Shown piece by piece: positions 1 through 7,413 of a DNA stretch of 64,000 nt (positions are counted from its first letter, which is position 1; every line of letters begins with the position of its first letter). Origin of the DNA: Pantoea sp. Ap-967 (GTDB lineage Bacteria; Pseudomonadota; Gammaproteobacteria; Pseudomonadales; Pseudomonadaceae). The notes below the pieces were generated by a model. The model was not told the origin of the DNA, searched no databases, and saw nothing but the letters and a program-made list of their open reading frames with translations. Location: positions 1 to 64,000 of the forward strand of contig NZ_VWXK01000027.1 of NCBI RefSeq assembly GCF_011752565.1, in the 5' to 3' direction. Position numbers and translations under genes: made by a program.

Positions 1-142
1 ATGTGTTCCTGTGTGACCATCTCCTGGGGAGGCTTGGACGGGGTGAAAACCGCGTCCAAGCCTCAAATGTGTAAACCATGTCCCCGGTTTACGATGTAAA
101 CGATGTCTCCGGTCGTACACCCGCGAAGGCCGCGACACGGCA
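1..142. mobile_element. Possible insertion-sequence end (terminal repeats plus hairpin)
   Basis: No convincing gene is seen here. A perfect 12-bp inverted repeat (29-40 with 53-64, 12-nt loop) is followed by two near-identical 17-mers, GTAAACnATGTCnCCGG, at 71-87 and 96-112 (period 25, two mismatches). The first copy also forms a 7-bp inverted repeat (71-77 with 86-92). Tandem terminal repeats ending near a CA dinucleotide (about 119) are known from transposons of the IS21/IS481 type, where the hairpin could end the transposase transcript. The transposase itself would lie to the left of the window, so the assignment is inference. The end falls only about 24 bp past the stop of the neighbouring chemoreceptor gene. 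Confidence 0.4.
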
Positions 143-2086
143 CTAGAGGCTGAACCGCCCCACCATTCCCCGCAATTGCTGCCCCAGCTGCTCCAATTCC
201 CCGCTGGAAGCCGCTGTCTTCTCACTGGCCGCGCTGGTCTGGTCCGACACATCGCGCACGCTGATAACACTGCGGTTGATTTCCTCGGCCACCACGCTTT
301 GTTCCTCGCTGGCCGTGGCAATCTGCTGGTTCATGCCCTGGATGCTCGATACCGTGTCGGTGATCTGGCCCAAGGCGTGCCCTGCCTTGCGGCTAAGCTC
401 CACGCTCTGTTCAGTCAGCCGCTTGCTGTCGTCGATCAGGCGTGTCACTTCGTCGGTGCCGCTGTGCAGGCTGCAGATCAACTGCTCGATTTCCTCGGTC
501 GATTGCTGGGTACGCTGGGCCAGCCCACGCACCTCATCGGCCACCACGGCAAAGCCGCGGCCCGCTTCCCCGGCCCGGGCCGCCTCGATGGCCGCGTTCA
601 GCGCCAGCAGGTTGGTCTGCTCCGACACCGACTTGATCACATCGAGGATGCTGCCAATGCGCTGGCTTTCCCCCGCCAGGTGCTGCATGGCGGCCATGCA
701 GTGGTCCATCTGCCCGGCCAGCCGCTCGATACGTGCAATCGCCTCGCTCACCACCTCATCGCCCAGCTGCGCCTGGTGGTCGGCCTCCGAGGCGGCTTGG
801 GAAGCCTGTTCGGCATTCTGCGCCACCTCCTGTACGGTGGCGCTCATCTGGTTCATGGCCGTGGCCACCTGGTCGGTTTCCTCGCGCTGCTGGCCGATGC
901 GCAGCTTGGTGTCCTCGCTGCTCACCGCCAGCTGCGAGGCCGCCAGTGACAGTTGGCCGACGCCTTTGTCGATGCCGCCGATCAGCTCCCGCAGGCTCAG
1001 GGTCATCTCGCGCATGCTGACCTGCAACTGCCCCATCTCATCCCTGCGCTCGACCGTTTCCACCTGGGACAGGTCGCCCTGGGCGATGCGCGAGGCCTGG
1101 GCCAGGGTGTGGTGCAGCGGCTGGGTGATCTGCCGGGTAATCAGCCACCCGGCGATCACCCCCACCACCAGGGCCAGCAAGGCCACGCTGGTGAGCAGCG
1201 AGCGGGCGGCCAGGGCTTCGCTGTCGCGTTGCGCCACCTTGCGCTGGCCCAGCTCCACGCTCACTGCGCGCAGGTCGTTGCCCATCTGCTCCATGCTTTG
1301 CTGCAACTGCTCGACCTTGACCGCCGTCTTGCGGTACTGGTCCAGGCGGGCGCGGTATTTGGCCAGTTCGATGCCGGGCTGGTCGGTCAGTGTGCGCGGC
1401 AAGCCCAGCGGGGCCAGCTCCCGAAGCAGTTGCCCAAGGCTGTTGTCGGCGCCTTGCAGGGCGGTGTCGCCCACCTTGGCGAAGTCTTCGAGGGGCGAGA
1501 AGGTGTAGGCGGGCACCAGGCTTTGCTGGTTGGCCGTCTCGACCTGGCGGCCCAGGGTATCCATACGGGTCAGTACGCCATTTTGCTGGCTGTCGGCCGG
1601 CATCTTCAGCAGGGCCTGGGTTTGCAGCTCATCGATCACATCGTTGAGCCTCTGCTCCTGCTCCTGCATGGCGATACGTTGTGCGCCGCGGTTCTCTACC
1701 GCCTGTTGCAGGGCGGTGAAGTCGGCCTGCAGGCGCTGCAGCAGTTGCAGCTTCTGGGTCAGCAACTGGCGCGACTCGTCCACGCTGCTGCGCTGTTGCA
1801 GGGTGGTCAGCATGCTGTCGAGTTGCTGCAAGGTGGCGGCGATCTGCGCTTTGCTGGTGTCGTCGGCGAGTACGCGGTAGGTGATGCGCTCGGCGCGCAG
1901 GTCTTTGGTCAGGTCGTTGATGCGGCCGATTTCACTGAGTTGTTCCGAGCGGGTAATGGCGCCGTCCAGGGCGCGCCAGCCGCTGACCGTGGTGGCCAGG
2001 GTGAGGGCCAGCACCACGGCGAAGCCCAGGGCGAGCTTGGCGGCGACACTGATATTGCCGAGCCTGTGGTTGAGGTAGCCGAACAT
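143..2086 (-). CDS. Methyl-accepting chemotaxis protein (HBM/helical-bundle sensor)
   Basis: A 647-residue transmembrane chemoreceptor. It has a membrane segment at about residues 17-37, a periplasmic all-helical sensor of about 260 residues, a second membrane segment at about 297-317, a HAMP linker, and a cytoplasmic signalling domain. The hairpin tip, about residues 489-521, carries the conserved EQTNLLALNAAIEAARAGE core that contacts CheW and CheA. The ATG at 2086 was chosen because the ORF extension to 2143 adds a non-membrane leader and because GGAGACC lies just upstream of 2086. It is paralogous to the next gene and very similar in the signalling half. The ligand is not evident. The size and helical sensor fit the helical bimodular (HBM) class, which includes P. 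putida receptors for organic acids. Confidence 0.93.
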   Translation of the reverse strand: MFGYLNHRLGNISVAAKLALGFAVVLALTLATTVSGWRALDGAITRSEQLSEIGRINDLTKDLRAERITYRVLADDTSKAQIAATLQQLDSMLTTLQQRSSVDESRQLLTQKLQLLQRLQADFTALQQAVENRGAQRIAMQEQEQRLNDVIDELQTQALLKMPADSQQNGVLTRMDTLGRQVETANQQSLVPAYTFSPLEDFAKVGDTALQGADNSLGQLLRELAPLGLPRTLTDQPGIELAKYRARLDQYRKTAVKVEQLQQSMEQMGNDLRAVSVELGQRKVAQRDSEALAARSLLTSVALLALVVGVIAGWLITRQITQPLHHTLAQASRIAQGDLSQVETVERRDEMGQLQVSMREMTLSLRELIGGIDKGVGQLSLAASQLAVSSEDTKLRIGQQREETDQVATAMNQMSATVQEVAQNAEQASQAASEADHQAQLGDEVVSEAIARIERLAGQMDHCMAAMQHLAGESQRIGSILDVIKSVSEQTNLLALNAAIEAARAGEAGRGFAVVADEVRGLAQRTQQSTEEIEQLICSLHSGTDEVTRLIDDSKRLTEQSVELSRKAGHALGQITDTVSSIQGMNQQIATASEEQSVVAEEINRSVISVRDVSDQTSAASEKTAASSGELEQLGQQLRGMVGRFSL

Positions 2087-2241
2087 GGCAGGTCTCCTTC
2101 CGATTGAGAGGGTAGGGGTGCTGGCGGAGTGCCGGCATCCCATCCCTGCCCATCGGCGGAGGGGCTGTAGGACTTGACCTGAAACTTATGTAGGAAAATT
2201 CGCCACAGACAGTGGGAAAAATGTTGAGCCTGCAACCCCCC

Positions 2242-2328
2242 TGTAGGAGCGGGCTTGCCCCGCGAACACCGGCAAAGCCGGTGCCATCCACCGCGTCGCC
2301 TGCTTCGCGGGTCAAGCCCGCTCCTACA
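2242..2328. repeat. REP pair (BIME)
   Basis: Two inverted copies of a 25-bp REP beginning TGTAGGAGCGGGCTTG lie at 2242-2266 and 2304-2328, with a short spacer holding another small stem (CCGGCAAAGCCGG). The pair sits between the two chemoreceptor genes, downstream of the one at 2354-4270. The second copy differs at one base in the loop. Confidence 0.9.
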
Positions 2329-2353
2329 ATCTTGGCGTTAACACACGCTCGGC

Positions 2354-4270
2354 TCAGAGCCTGAACCGCCCCACCAACCCCTGCAGATGCGTCCCCAACC
2401 GCGCCAGCTCAACGCTGGAACTGGCCGTCTCCTCGCTCGCCGCGGAGGTCTGGTCGGAAATGTCCCGCACATTCATCACGCTGCGGTTGATCTCCTCGGC
2501 CGTGGCGCTCTGCTGCTCTGCCGCCGTGGCAATCTGCTGGTTCATCGCCTGGATCGACGACACCGTATGGGTGATGGTTTCCAGCGAGCTGCCGGCACGG
2601 CGGGTCAGCTCGACGCTGCTGTCGGTGAGCTGGCGGCTGGCGTCCATCACGCTGGCCACACGCTGCGTCCCGCTTTGCAGGCCGGCGATCAGTTCCTCGA
2701 TTTCCTCGGTGGACTGCTGGGTGCGCTGGGCCAGGCTGCGTACCTCGTCGGCCACCACGGCAAAGCCACGCCCGGCCTCACCGGCGCGAGCCGCCTCGAT
2801 GGCGGCATTGAGGGCCAGCAGGTTGGTTTGCTGGGCCACCGACTTGATCACGTCGAGCACGCTGCCAATCTTGTCGCTCTCGGCCTTGAGCTGGTTCATC
2901 GCCTCGCTGGAGTTCACCACCTCGCTGGCCAGCCGCTCGATCTGCGCAACGGCTTCGCCCACCACCCGGTCACCCTCGCGGGCCTGCTGGTCGGCCATCG
3001 CCGCGGCCTCCGAGGCCTGCTCGGCATTGCGCGCCACCTCATGCACGGTGGCGGCCATTTCGTTCATCGCGGTGGCCACCTGGTCGGTTTCGACCTTCTG
3101 GTTGTTCACCCCGGCACTGGTTTGCTCGGTAACTGCCGACAACTGCTCGGCGGCGCTGGCGATCTGGGTGACGCCGTCGCCGATGCCGCCGATCAGCTCG
3201 CGCAGGCCCTGGGTCATGCGCTGCATGCTGGCTTGCAGCTGGCCGAGTTCATCGCGGCGGCTGGACTGCAGGTCCTGGCGCAGGTCACCGTTGGCGACGC
3301 GCTCGGCGGCGGCGAGGATCTGGCGCAGCGGAATGATGATCTGCCGGGTAATGGCCCAGGCCGCCAGCAGGCCCAGCACCAGCGCCAGCACGGTGGCGCT
3401 GGCGAGCATCAGCTTGGCTTGGTGGGTGCCGGCATCGCGTACCTCGGTTTGCGAAACCGTCATCGCCTCGCTGGTCTGCAGCAACACCGAGCCCTGGTCG
3501 GCCATGCGCTGCAGGGCTTGCTCGCTGGCGCTTTGGGCGCTGCTGAACTGGTTCACCGCATCGCGGTAACCGGCAAGCGCCGTGGCGGCATCATCCAGGC
3601 TTGCGGCGTATTCGGCGGGCAGCTTGGCCGGCAGCGCCTTGAGTTCGGCCAGGGCCTGGTCGATGGCCTGCAATGCGGTTTGCTGGTAGTCGGCATTGCC
3701 ACTGTAGGTGTAGCCGCGCACCTGGTAGCGCGCCTGCTGCACCAGGGCGCTGACCTCCACGGCATACTGGTACTGGCCAAGGTCGCCGGCCTGGAGCAGG
3801 CGTTGCTGCACACGGCTGATCAGGGCAACCGCCTTGTCGGCGGTGTCACCCAGCACGCCGCGCGCGGCTTCACGGCGCTGGCCGGATTGCTTGATGTCCT
3901 GGAAGGCCTGCTGGTACTGGCTCAGCGCGGCCTGCTGTTGTTGCAGGCGCTGGCGGTCGGCGGGCTGGTCGATCTGCGCGAGCATGGTGCTGATCTGGCG
4001 CTCAAGGTTGCCCAGGGCCTTTTCCAGCTCGCCGATGGCGGCGTCGTTGCGGTCGCGCTGGTAGTGCTGGCGGGCGATGCGCAGCTCCTGGGTGTACTGG
4101 TGGATCAGCGAGATATTGCCCAGCTTGTCACCGCGCTCAGTGACGCTGTTCAAGCCTTGCCAACCGGTCAAGGTAATGGCGAGGGTCAACAGAAGCACCA
4201 GGCCGAAGCCCAGCCCCAGCTTGCGATTGACGCTTACGTTCCCCAGCGATTGGGCTAACCATTGGTACAT
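2354..4270 (-). CDS. Methyl-accepting chemotaxis protein, McpS/McpQ-like HBM receptor
   Basis: A 638-residue chemoreceptor with membrane segments at about 18-37 and 287-308. The periplasmic region between them is predicted helical and about 250 residues long. A HAMP domain and a signalling domain follow, with the same conserved tip as its neighbour (QQTNLLALNAAIEAARAGE). Length and sensor layout match the helical bimodular receptors McpS and McpQ of P. putida, which bind TCA-cycle acids and citrate. I recall that McpQ is encoded beside an rsmE gene, as here, so this may be its ortholog, but that is inference from context. The start at 4270 begins directly before the first membrane helix. Confidence 0.93.
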   Translation of the reverse strand: MYQWLAQSLGNVSVNRKLGLGFGLVLLLTLAITLTGWQGLNSVTERGDKLGNISLIHQYTQELRIARQHYQRDRNDAAIGELEKALGNLERQISTMLAQIDQPADRQRLQQQQAALSQYQQAFQDIKQSGQRREAARGVLGDTADKAVALISRVQQRLLQAGDLGQYQYAVEVSALVQQARYQVRGYTYSGNADYQQTALQAIDQALAELKALPAKLPAEYAASLDDAATALAGYRDAVNQFSSAQSASEQALQRMADQGSVLLQTSEAMTVSQTEVRDAGTHQAKLMLASATVLALVLGLLAAWAITRQIIIPLRQILAAAERVANGDLRQDLQSSRRDELGQLQASMQRMTQGLRELIGGIGDGVTQIASAAEQLSAVTEQTSAGVNNQKVETDQVATAMNEMAATVHEVARNAEQASEAAAMADQQAREGDRVVGEAVAQIERLASEVVNSSEAMNQLKAESDKIGSVLDVIKSVAQQTNLLALNAAIEAARAGEAGRGFAVVADEVRSLAQRTQQSTEEIEELIAGLQSGTQRVASVMDASRQLTDSSVELTRRAGSSLETITHTVSSIQAMNQQIATAAEQQSATAEEINRSVMNVRDISDQTSAASEETASSSVELARLGTHLQGLVGRFRL

Positions 4271-4370
4271 GTTCGACTCCCCGGCAGTGTGGCAGCACGG
4301 CTTTATTGTAGTGATGCCACACCATCGGCGCGCGCCGGGGAAACTTGATAGTGAAAAGCTGACCCGCTTG

Positions 4371-5078
4371 TCAGAAAATCCTTGAGAGCAGGGCAGTTAC
4401 CGCCGTTTCCACCCGCAGGATGCGCTCGCCCAGTTGCACGGGGGCAAGGCCGGCCTTGCCGAGCAAGTCCACTTCATAGGGAATCCAGCCCCCTTCCGGG
4501 CCAATGGCCAGGGTTACCGGGCCTTCGACGGCGCGCGGGCAAGCGGGGTAGGGGCCGGGGTGGCCGACCAGGCCGAGGGTGCCGGCGGCTATGGCCGGCA
4601 GGCGGTCCTCGACGAAGGGCTTGAAGCGCTTTTCGATGAGCACTTCCGGCAGCACCGTGTCACGCGCCTGCTCAAGGCCGAGGATAAGGTTGTCGCGGAT
4701 GCTGTCCGGGTGCAGGAAGGGGGTTTGCCAGAAGCTTTTCTCGACCTTGTAGCTGTTGACCAGGATCAGCCGCTGCACGCCCAGGGTCGCCACCGTCTGG
4801 AACAGCCGGCGCAGCATCTTCGGGCGCGGCACGGCCAGTACCAAGGTCAGCGGCAGCTTGGCCGGTGGCGGTTGGTCGAAGGCTACCTGCAGCTCGGCTT
4901 CGTGCTGCTCCAGGCGCAGCACCGTGGCCTTGCCCATCAGCCCGCCGATGCGGCCCACGCGCAGGCTGTCGCCCACCGCCACGCCGTGGATATCCTGCAT
5001 GTGGGTGAAGCGTCGGTCGGCGAGCACGACGCGGTCGGCCGCAACGAAGTCGGCCTCTTCAAGAAGCAACAGGTTCAC
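4371..5078 (-). CDS. RsmE-family 16S rRNA (uracil-N3) methyltransferase, paralog 1
   Basis: A 235-residue SPOUT-class RNA methyltransferase of the RsmE family, which methylates U1498 of 16S rRNA with S-adenosylmethionine. The C-terminal knot is visible as IGPEGGW followed by LGERILRVETAV. The sequence is clearly divergent from the second RsmE gene in this window (36195-36917), which carries the more typical GPRVLRTETA motif. The ATG at 5078 overlaps the tatC stop by 4 bp, so it is the last gene of a tatABC-rsmE transcription unit. Whether this copy has the same target base as the other is not shown by sequence. Confidence 0.88.
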   Translation of the reverse strand: MNLLLLEEADFVAADRVVLADRRFTHMQDIHGVAVGDSLRVGRIGGLMGKATVLRLEQHEAELQVAFDQPPPAKLPLTLVLAVPRPKMLRRLFQTVATLGVQRLILVNSYKVEKSFWQTPFLHPDSIRDNLILGLEQARDTVLPEVLIEKRFKPFVEDRLPAIAAGTLGLVGHPGPYPACPRAVEGPVTLAIGPEGGWIPYEVDLLGKAGLAPVQLGERILRVETAVTALLSRIF

Positions 5079-5866
5079 GGCAAGGTCGCTGGCGGCTGGT
5101 CGTTGTGGTCGTTGCTGGCTTCGTCGTCAGCGTGGCTGCGCTTGCGGATCAGCCCACCGCACAGCACACCGATCTCGAACAACAGCCACATGGGCACCGC
5201 GAGCAGGGTTTGCGAGAAGATGTCCGGCGGCGTCAGGATCATGCCGACCACGAAGCAGCCGATGATTACGTAAGGGCGCACTTTCTTCAGGTACTTCACG
5301 TCGACCACGCCGATCCACACCAGCAGCACCACCGCCACCGGGATCTCGAAGGCCACGCCGAAGGCGAAGAACAGGGTCATCACGAAGTCGAGGTAGGCGG
5401 TGATGTCGGTCATCATGGTCACGCCGGCCGGGGTGGCAGCGGCGAAGAACTTGAACATCAACGGGAACACCAGGTAGTAGGCGAAGGCCATGCCGGCGTA
5501 GAACAGCAGGATGCTCGACACCAGCAAGGGAATGGCGATGCGCTTTTCGTGGCGGTACAGCCCCGGTGCGATGAAGCCCCAGATCTGCTGAAGAATGAAC
5601 GGGATGGCCAGGAACAGCGAGACGATCATCGTCAGCTTGAACGGCGTGAGGAACGGCGAGGCCACGTCGGTGGCGATCATCGTTGCGTTGGCCGGCAGGT
5701 GCTCGCGCAGGGGCGCCGACACCAGGGTGTAGATCTGCTGGGCGAAGGAGAACAGCCCGGCGAAGATCAGGAAAATGACGGCCACGCAGCGCAGCAGGCG
5801 GGTACGCAGTTCAGTCAGGTGCGAGACCAGCGGCATGGGCTGGTCGTGTTCCGGGTTTTCGCTCAT
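5075..5866 (-). CDS. tatC: Sec-independent protein translocase TatC
   Basis: A 263-residue polytopic inner-membrane protein, the receptor for twin-arginine signal peptides in the Tat exporter. The N-terminal cytoplasmic signature HLTELRTRLLR, with its conserved Glu, is followed by six hydrophobic helices, as expected for TatC. The C-terminal tail is hydrophilic and rich in His, Asp and Asn. The gene overlaps tatB by 4 bp and the downstream rsmE-like gene by 4 bp, pointing to translational coupling. Confidence 0.98.
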   Translation of the reverse strand: MSENPEHDQPMPLVSHLTELRTRLLRCVAVIFLIFAGLFSFAQQIYTLVSAPLREHLPANATMIATDVASPFLTPFKLTMIVSLFLAIPFILQQIWGFIAPGLYRHEKRIAIPLLVSSILLFYAGMAFAYYLVFPLMFKFFAAATPAGVTMMTDITAYLDFVMTLFFAFGVAFEIPVAVVLLVWIGVVDVKYLKKVRPYVIIGCFVVGMILTPPDIFSQTLLAVPMWLLFEIGVLCGGLIRKRSHADDEASNDHNDQPPATLP

Positions 5867-6231
5867 GGGGCTCGCGGCGGTTGAGGCTGATCAGGCGGTG
5901 TGGCCGGGGCGGCGGCCTGTTCGGCAGCAGGCGGGGCAGGCGTTGCGCCCGGCTGGGCGGCGGCGGGCGGCTGGGCCGGCGGCGTTTGCGGGTTGAGGAT
6001 GCGCTTGGCTTCCTCTTCCATCTGCAGGATGTGCTCGTTGTGCAACTGGCGGCGGATGTCGTCGGCGCCGATCTCGCGCTCGACCTCCATCTTGATCGCG
6101 TTGAAGCTGCGCTTCAGCCGGCCGATCCAAAGCCCCGCAGTGCGCGCGGCGCCGGGCAGGCGCTCGGGGCCGAGCACCAGCAGGGCAACCAGGCCTACCA
6201 GCAGCAGTTCGCTGAAGCTGATGCCGAACAT
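5863..6231 (-). CDS. tatB: Sec-independent protein translocase TatB
   Basis: A 122-residue protein with one N-terminal membrane helix (about residues 3-20, MFGISFSELLLVGLVALLVL) followed by the GPERLP turn and an amphipathic helix, then a Pro/Ala-rich C-terminus. The Glu at about position 8 and the GPERLP turn separate TatB from TatA. It forms the TatBC receptor complex in the inner membrane. The gene lies 3 bp after tatA and overlaps tatC. Confidence 0.97.
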   Translation of the reverse strand: MFGISFSELLLVGLVALLVLGPERLPGAARTAGLWIGRLKRSFNAIKMEVEREIGADDIRRQLHNEHILQMEEEAKRILNPQTPPAQPPAAAQPGATPAPPAAEQAAAPATPPDQPQPPRAP

Positions 6232-6234
6232 GGG

Positions 6235-6507
6235 TCAGTCTTTCCGCTGTGGCTCTTGGACCGGCTGGGCCTGGCCCTCGATGGTGTGGCCCTGCTGTGG
6301 CTGGGCAGTGTTCTGCACCGGTGGCACGGGCTGGGCAGGCGGCGGGGTTTGCTCGGCCGGCTTGTTCTCTTCGTCGTTCATGGCCTTGCGAAAGCCCTTG
6401 ATCGACTCGCCCAGGTCGCTGCCGAAGTTCTTCAGCTTCTTGGTGCCGAAGACCAGTACCACGACCACCAGCAGGACGATCCAGTGTTTCCAGTCAAAAA
6501 TACCCAT
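6235..6507 (-). CDS. tatA: Sec-independent protein translocase TatA
   Basis: A 90-residue pore-forming component of the Tat exporter. It shows the short membrane helix WIVLLVVVVLVF (about residues 9-20), the FGTKKLKNFG hinge, and an amphipathic helix (SDLGESIKGFRKAM), followed by a Pro/Gln-rich tail. It is the first gene of the tatABC-rsmE-like unit. A Shine-Dalgarno AGGAG lies upstream of the ATG at 6507. Confidence 0.97.
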   Translation of the reverse strand: MGIFDWKHWIVLLVVVVLVFGTKKLKNFGSDLGESIKGFRKAMNDEENKPAEQTPPPAQPVPPVQNTAQPQQGHTIEGQAQPVQEPQRKD

Positions 6508-6531
6508 TTCGTACTCCTGAAAATTGTCTGT

Positions 6532-6563
6532 TTACCCTGAGGGCTAGTTACCCCGAGGGCTAG
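6532..6563. repeat. 16-bp tandem duplication upstream of tatA
   Basis: TTACCCTGAGGGCTAG (6532-6547) is followed at once by TTACCCCGAGGGCTAG (6548-6563), a single mismatch. It sits in the 104-bp gap between hisE and tatA, 25-56 bp upstream of the tatA start. No function is evident. Confidence 0.75.
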
Positions 6564-6611
6564 CGGTGCACCCGTTGTGGGAGCAGGCGTGTAGTAACGC
6601 CCCCGAAACTA

Positions 6612-6947
6612 TCAGGCAGACGGCTGTCGCGCTGCCTTCTCATCGTGCCCGGACAGCCCGAACCGGCGGTCCAGCTCATCGAGCACGGCTTGCGGATGCT
6701 GGCCCAGCGCACTGAGCATCACCAGGCTATGGAACCACAGGTCTGCGGTTTCGTAGATGACATCGCTGCAATCCTTGCTCAGCGCCGCATCCTTGGCGGC
6801 GATGATGGTCTCGACGGACTCTTCGCCGAGTTTTTCCAGGATCTTGTTCAAGCCCTTGTGGTACAGGCTGGCCACGTAGGAGCTGTCGGGGGCGGCCTGC
6901 TTGCGCTCTTCGAGCACGGCAGCCAGGCGGTCGAGGGTGTCGCTCAT
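6612..6947 (-). CDS. hisE: Phosphoribosyl-ATP pyrophosphohydrolase
   Basis: A 111-residue enzyme for the second step of histidine synthesis, removing pyrophosphate from phosphoribosyl-ATP. The all-alpha NTP-pyrophosphatase fold is recognised by KLGEESVETIIAAKD and by the D-x-x-Y-E-x-A-D-L-W-F-H stretch. The ATG at 6947 is preferred over the in-frame ATG at 6974 because AGGACA precedes it and the shorter form has the family length. It begins 1 bp after the hisI stop, so hisI and hisE are co-transcribed and together do the work of the fused HisIE of enterics. Confidence 0.96.
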   Translation of the reverse strand: MSDTLDRLAAVLEERKQAAPDSSYVASLYHKGLNKILEKLGEESVETIIAAKDAALSKDCSDVIYETADLWFHSLVMLSALGQHPQAVLDELDRRFGLSGHDEKAARQPSA

Positions 6948-6948
6948 G

Positions 6949-7341
6949 TCAGTGTCCTGCGCTGTAGATGGCATCCGGGTCTTTCAGGACCGGGTCGACG
7001 ATTTTCCACTGGCCGCCTTCGAAGACGCGGTAGAAGCAGCTTTCACGGCCGGTGTGGCAGGCGATATGGCCCAGTTGCTCGACCATCAGGATGATCACGT
7101 CGGCATCGCAGTCCAGGCGCAGTTCATGCAATTTCTGCACATGGCCGGACTCCTCGCCCTTGCGCCACAGCTTGCCACGGGAACGCGACCAGTAGATGGC
7201 GCGTTGCTCGGCGGCGGTCAACGCCAGCGACTCGCGGTTCATCCAGGCCATCATCAGCACGCGTCCGGTCTTGTGGTCCTGGGCGATTGCCGGTACCAGG
7301 CCATCGCTGTTCCACTTGATCTCGTCCAGCCAGTCTTTCAT
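6949..7341 (-). CDS. hisI: Phosphoribosyl-AMP cyclohydrolase
   Basis: A 130-residue enzyme for the third step of histidine synthesis, opening the adenine ring of phosphoribosyl-AMP. The metal-binding signature is visible in LDCDADVI and in HTGRESCFYR near the C-terminus. The start was set at the second Met of the ORF (MKDWLDEI, 7341), which gives the usual length. The next gene hisE follows after 1 bp. Confidence 0.96.
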   Translation of the reverse strand: MKDWLDEIKWNSDGLVPAIAQDHKTGRVLMMAWMNRESLALTAAEQRAIYWSRSRGKLWRKGEESGHVQKLHELRLDCDADVIILMVEQLGHIACHTGRESCFYRVFEGGQWKIVDPVLKDPDAIYSAGH

Positions 7342-7351
7342 CGTCGACTCC

Positions 7352-7379
7352 AAAACGGGCCCGCTCCTGTGCCGGGCCC
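7352..7379 (-). terminator. Possible intrinsic terminator after ubiB
   Basis: Read on the minus strand, a GGGCCCG stem (7373-7379 with 7357-7363) and a 9-nt loop are followed by GTTTTGG. The stem is strong but the U-run is short. It would separate the ubiE-ubiJ-ubiB unit from hisI. Confidence 0.5.
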
Positions 7380-7413
7380 TTTGCGCTAGTGTGCCAGCCA
7401 GCAGCGCGGCTGG

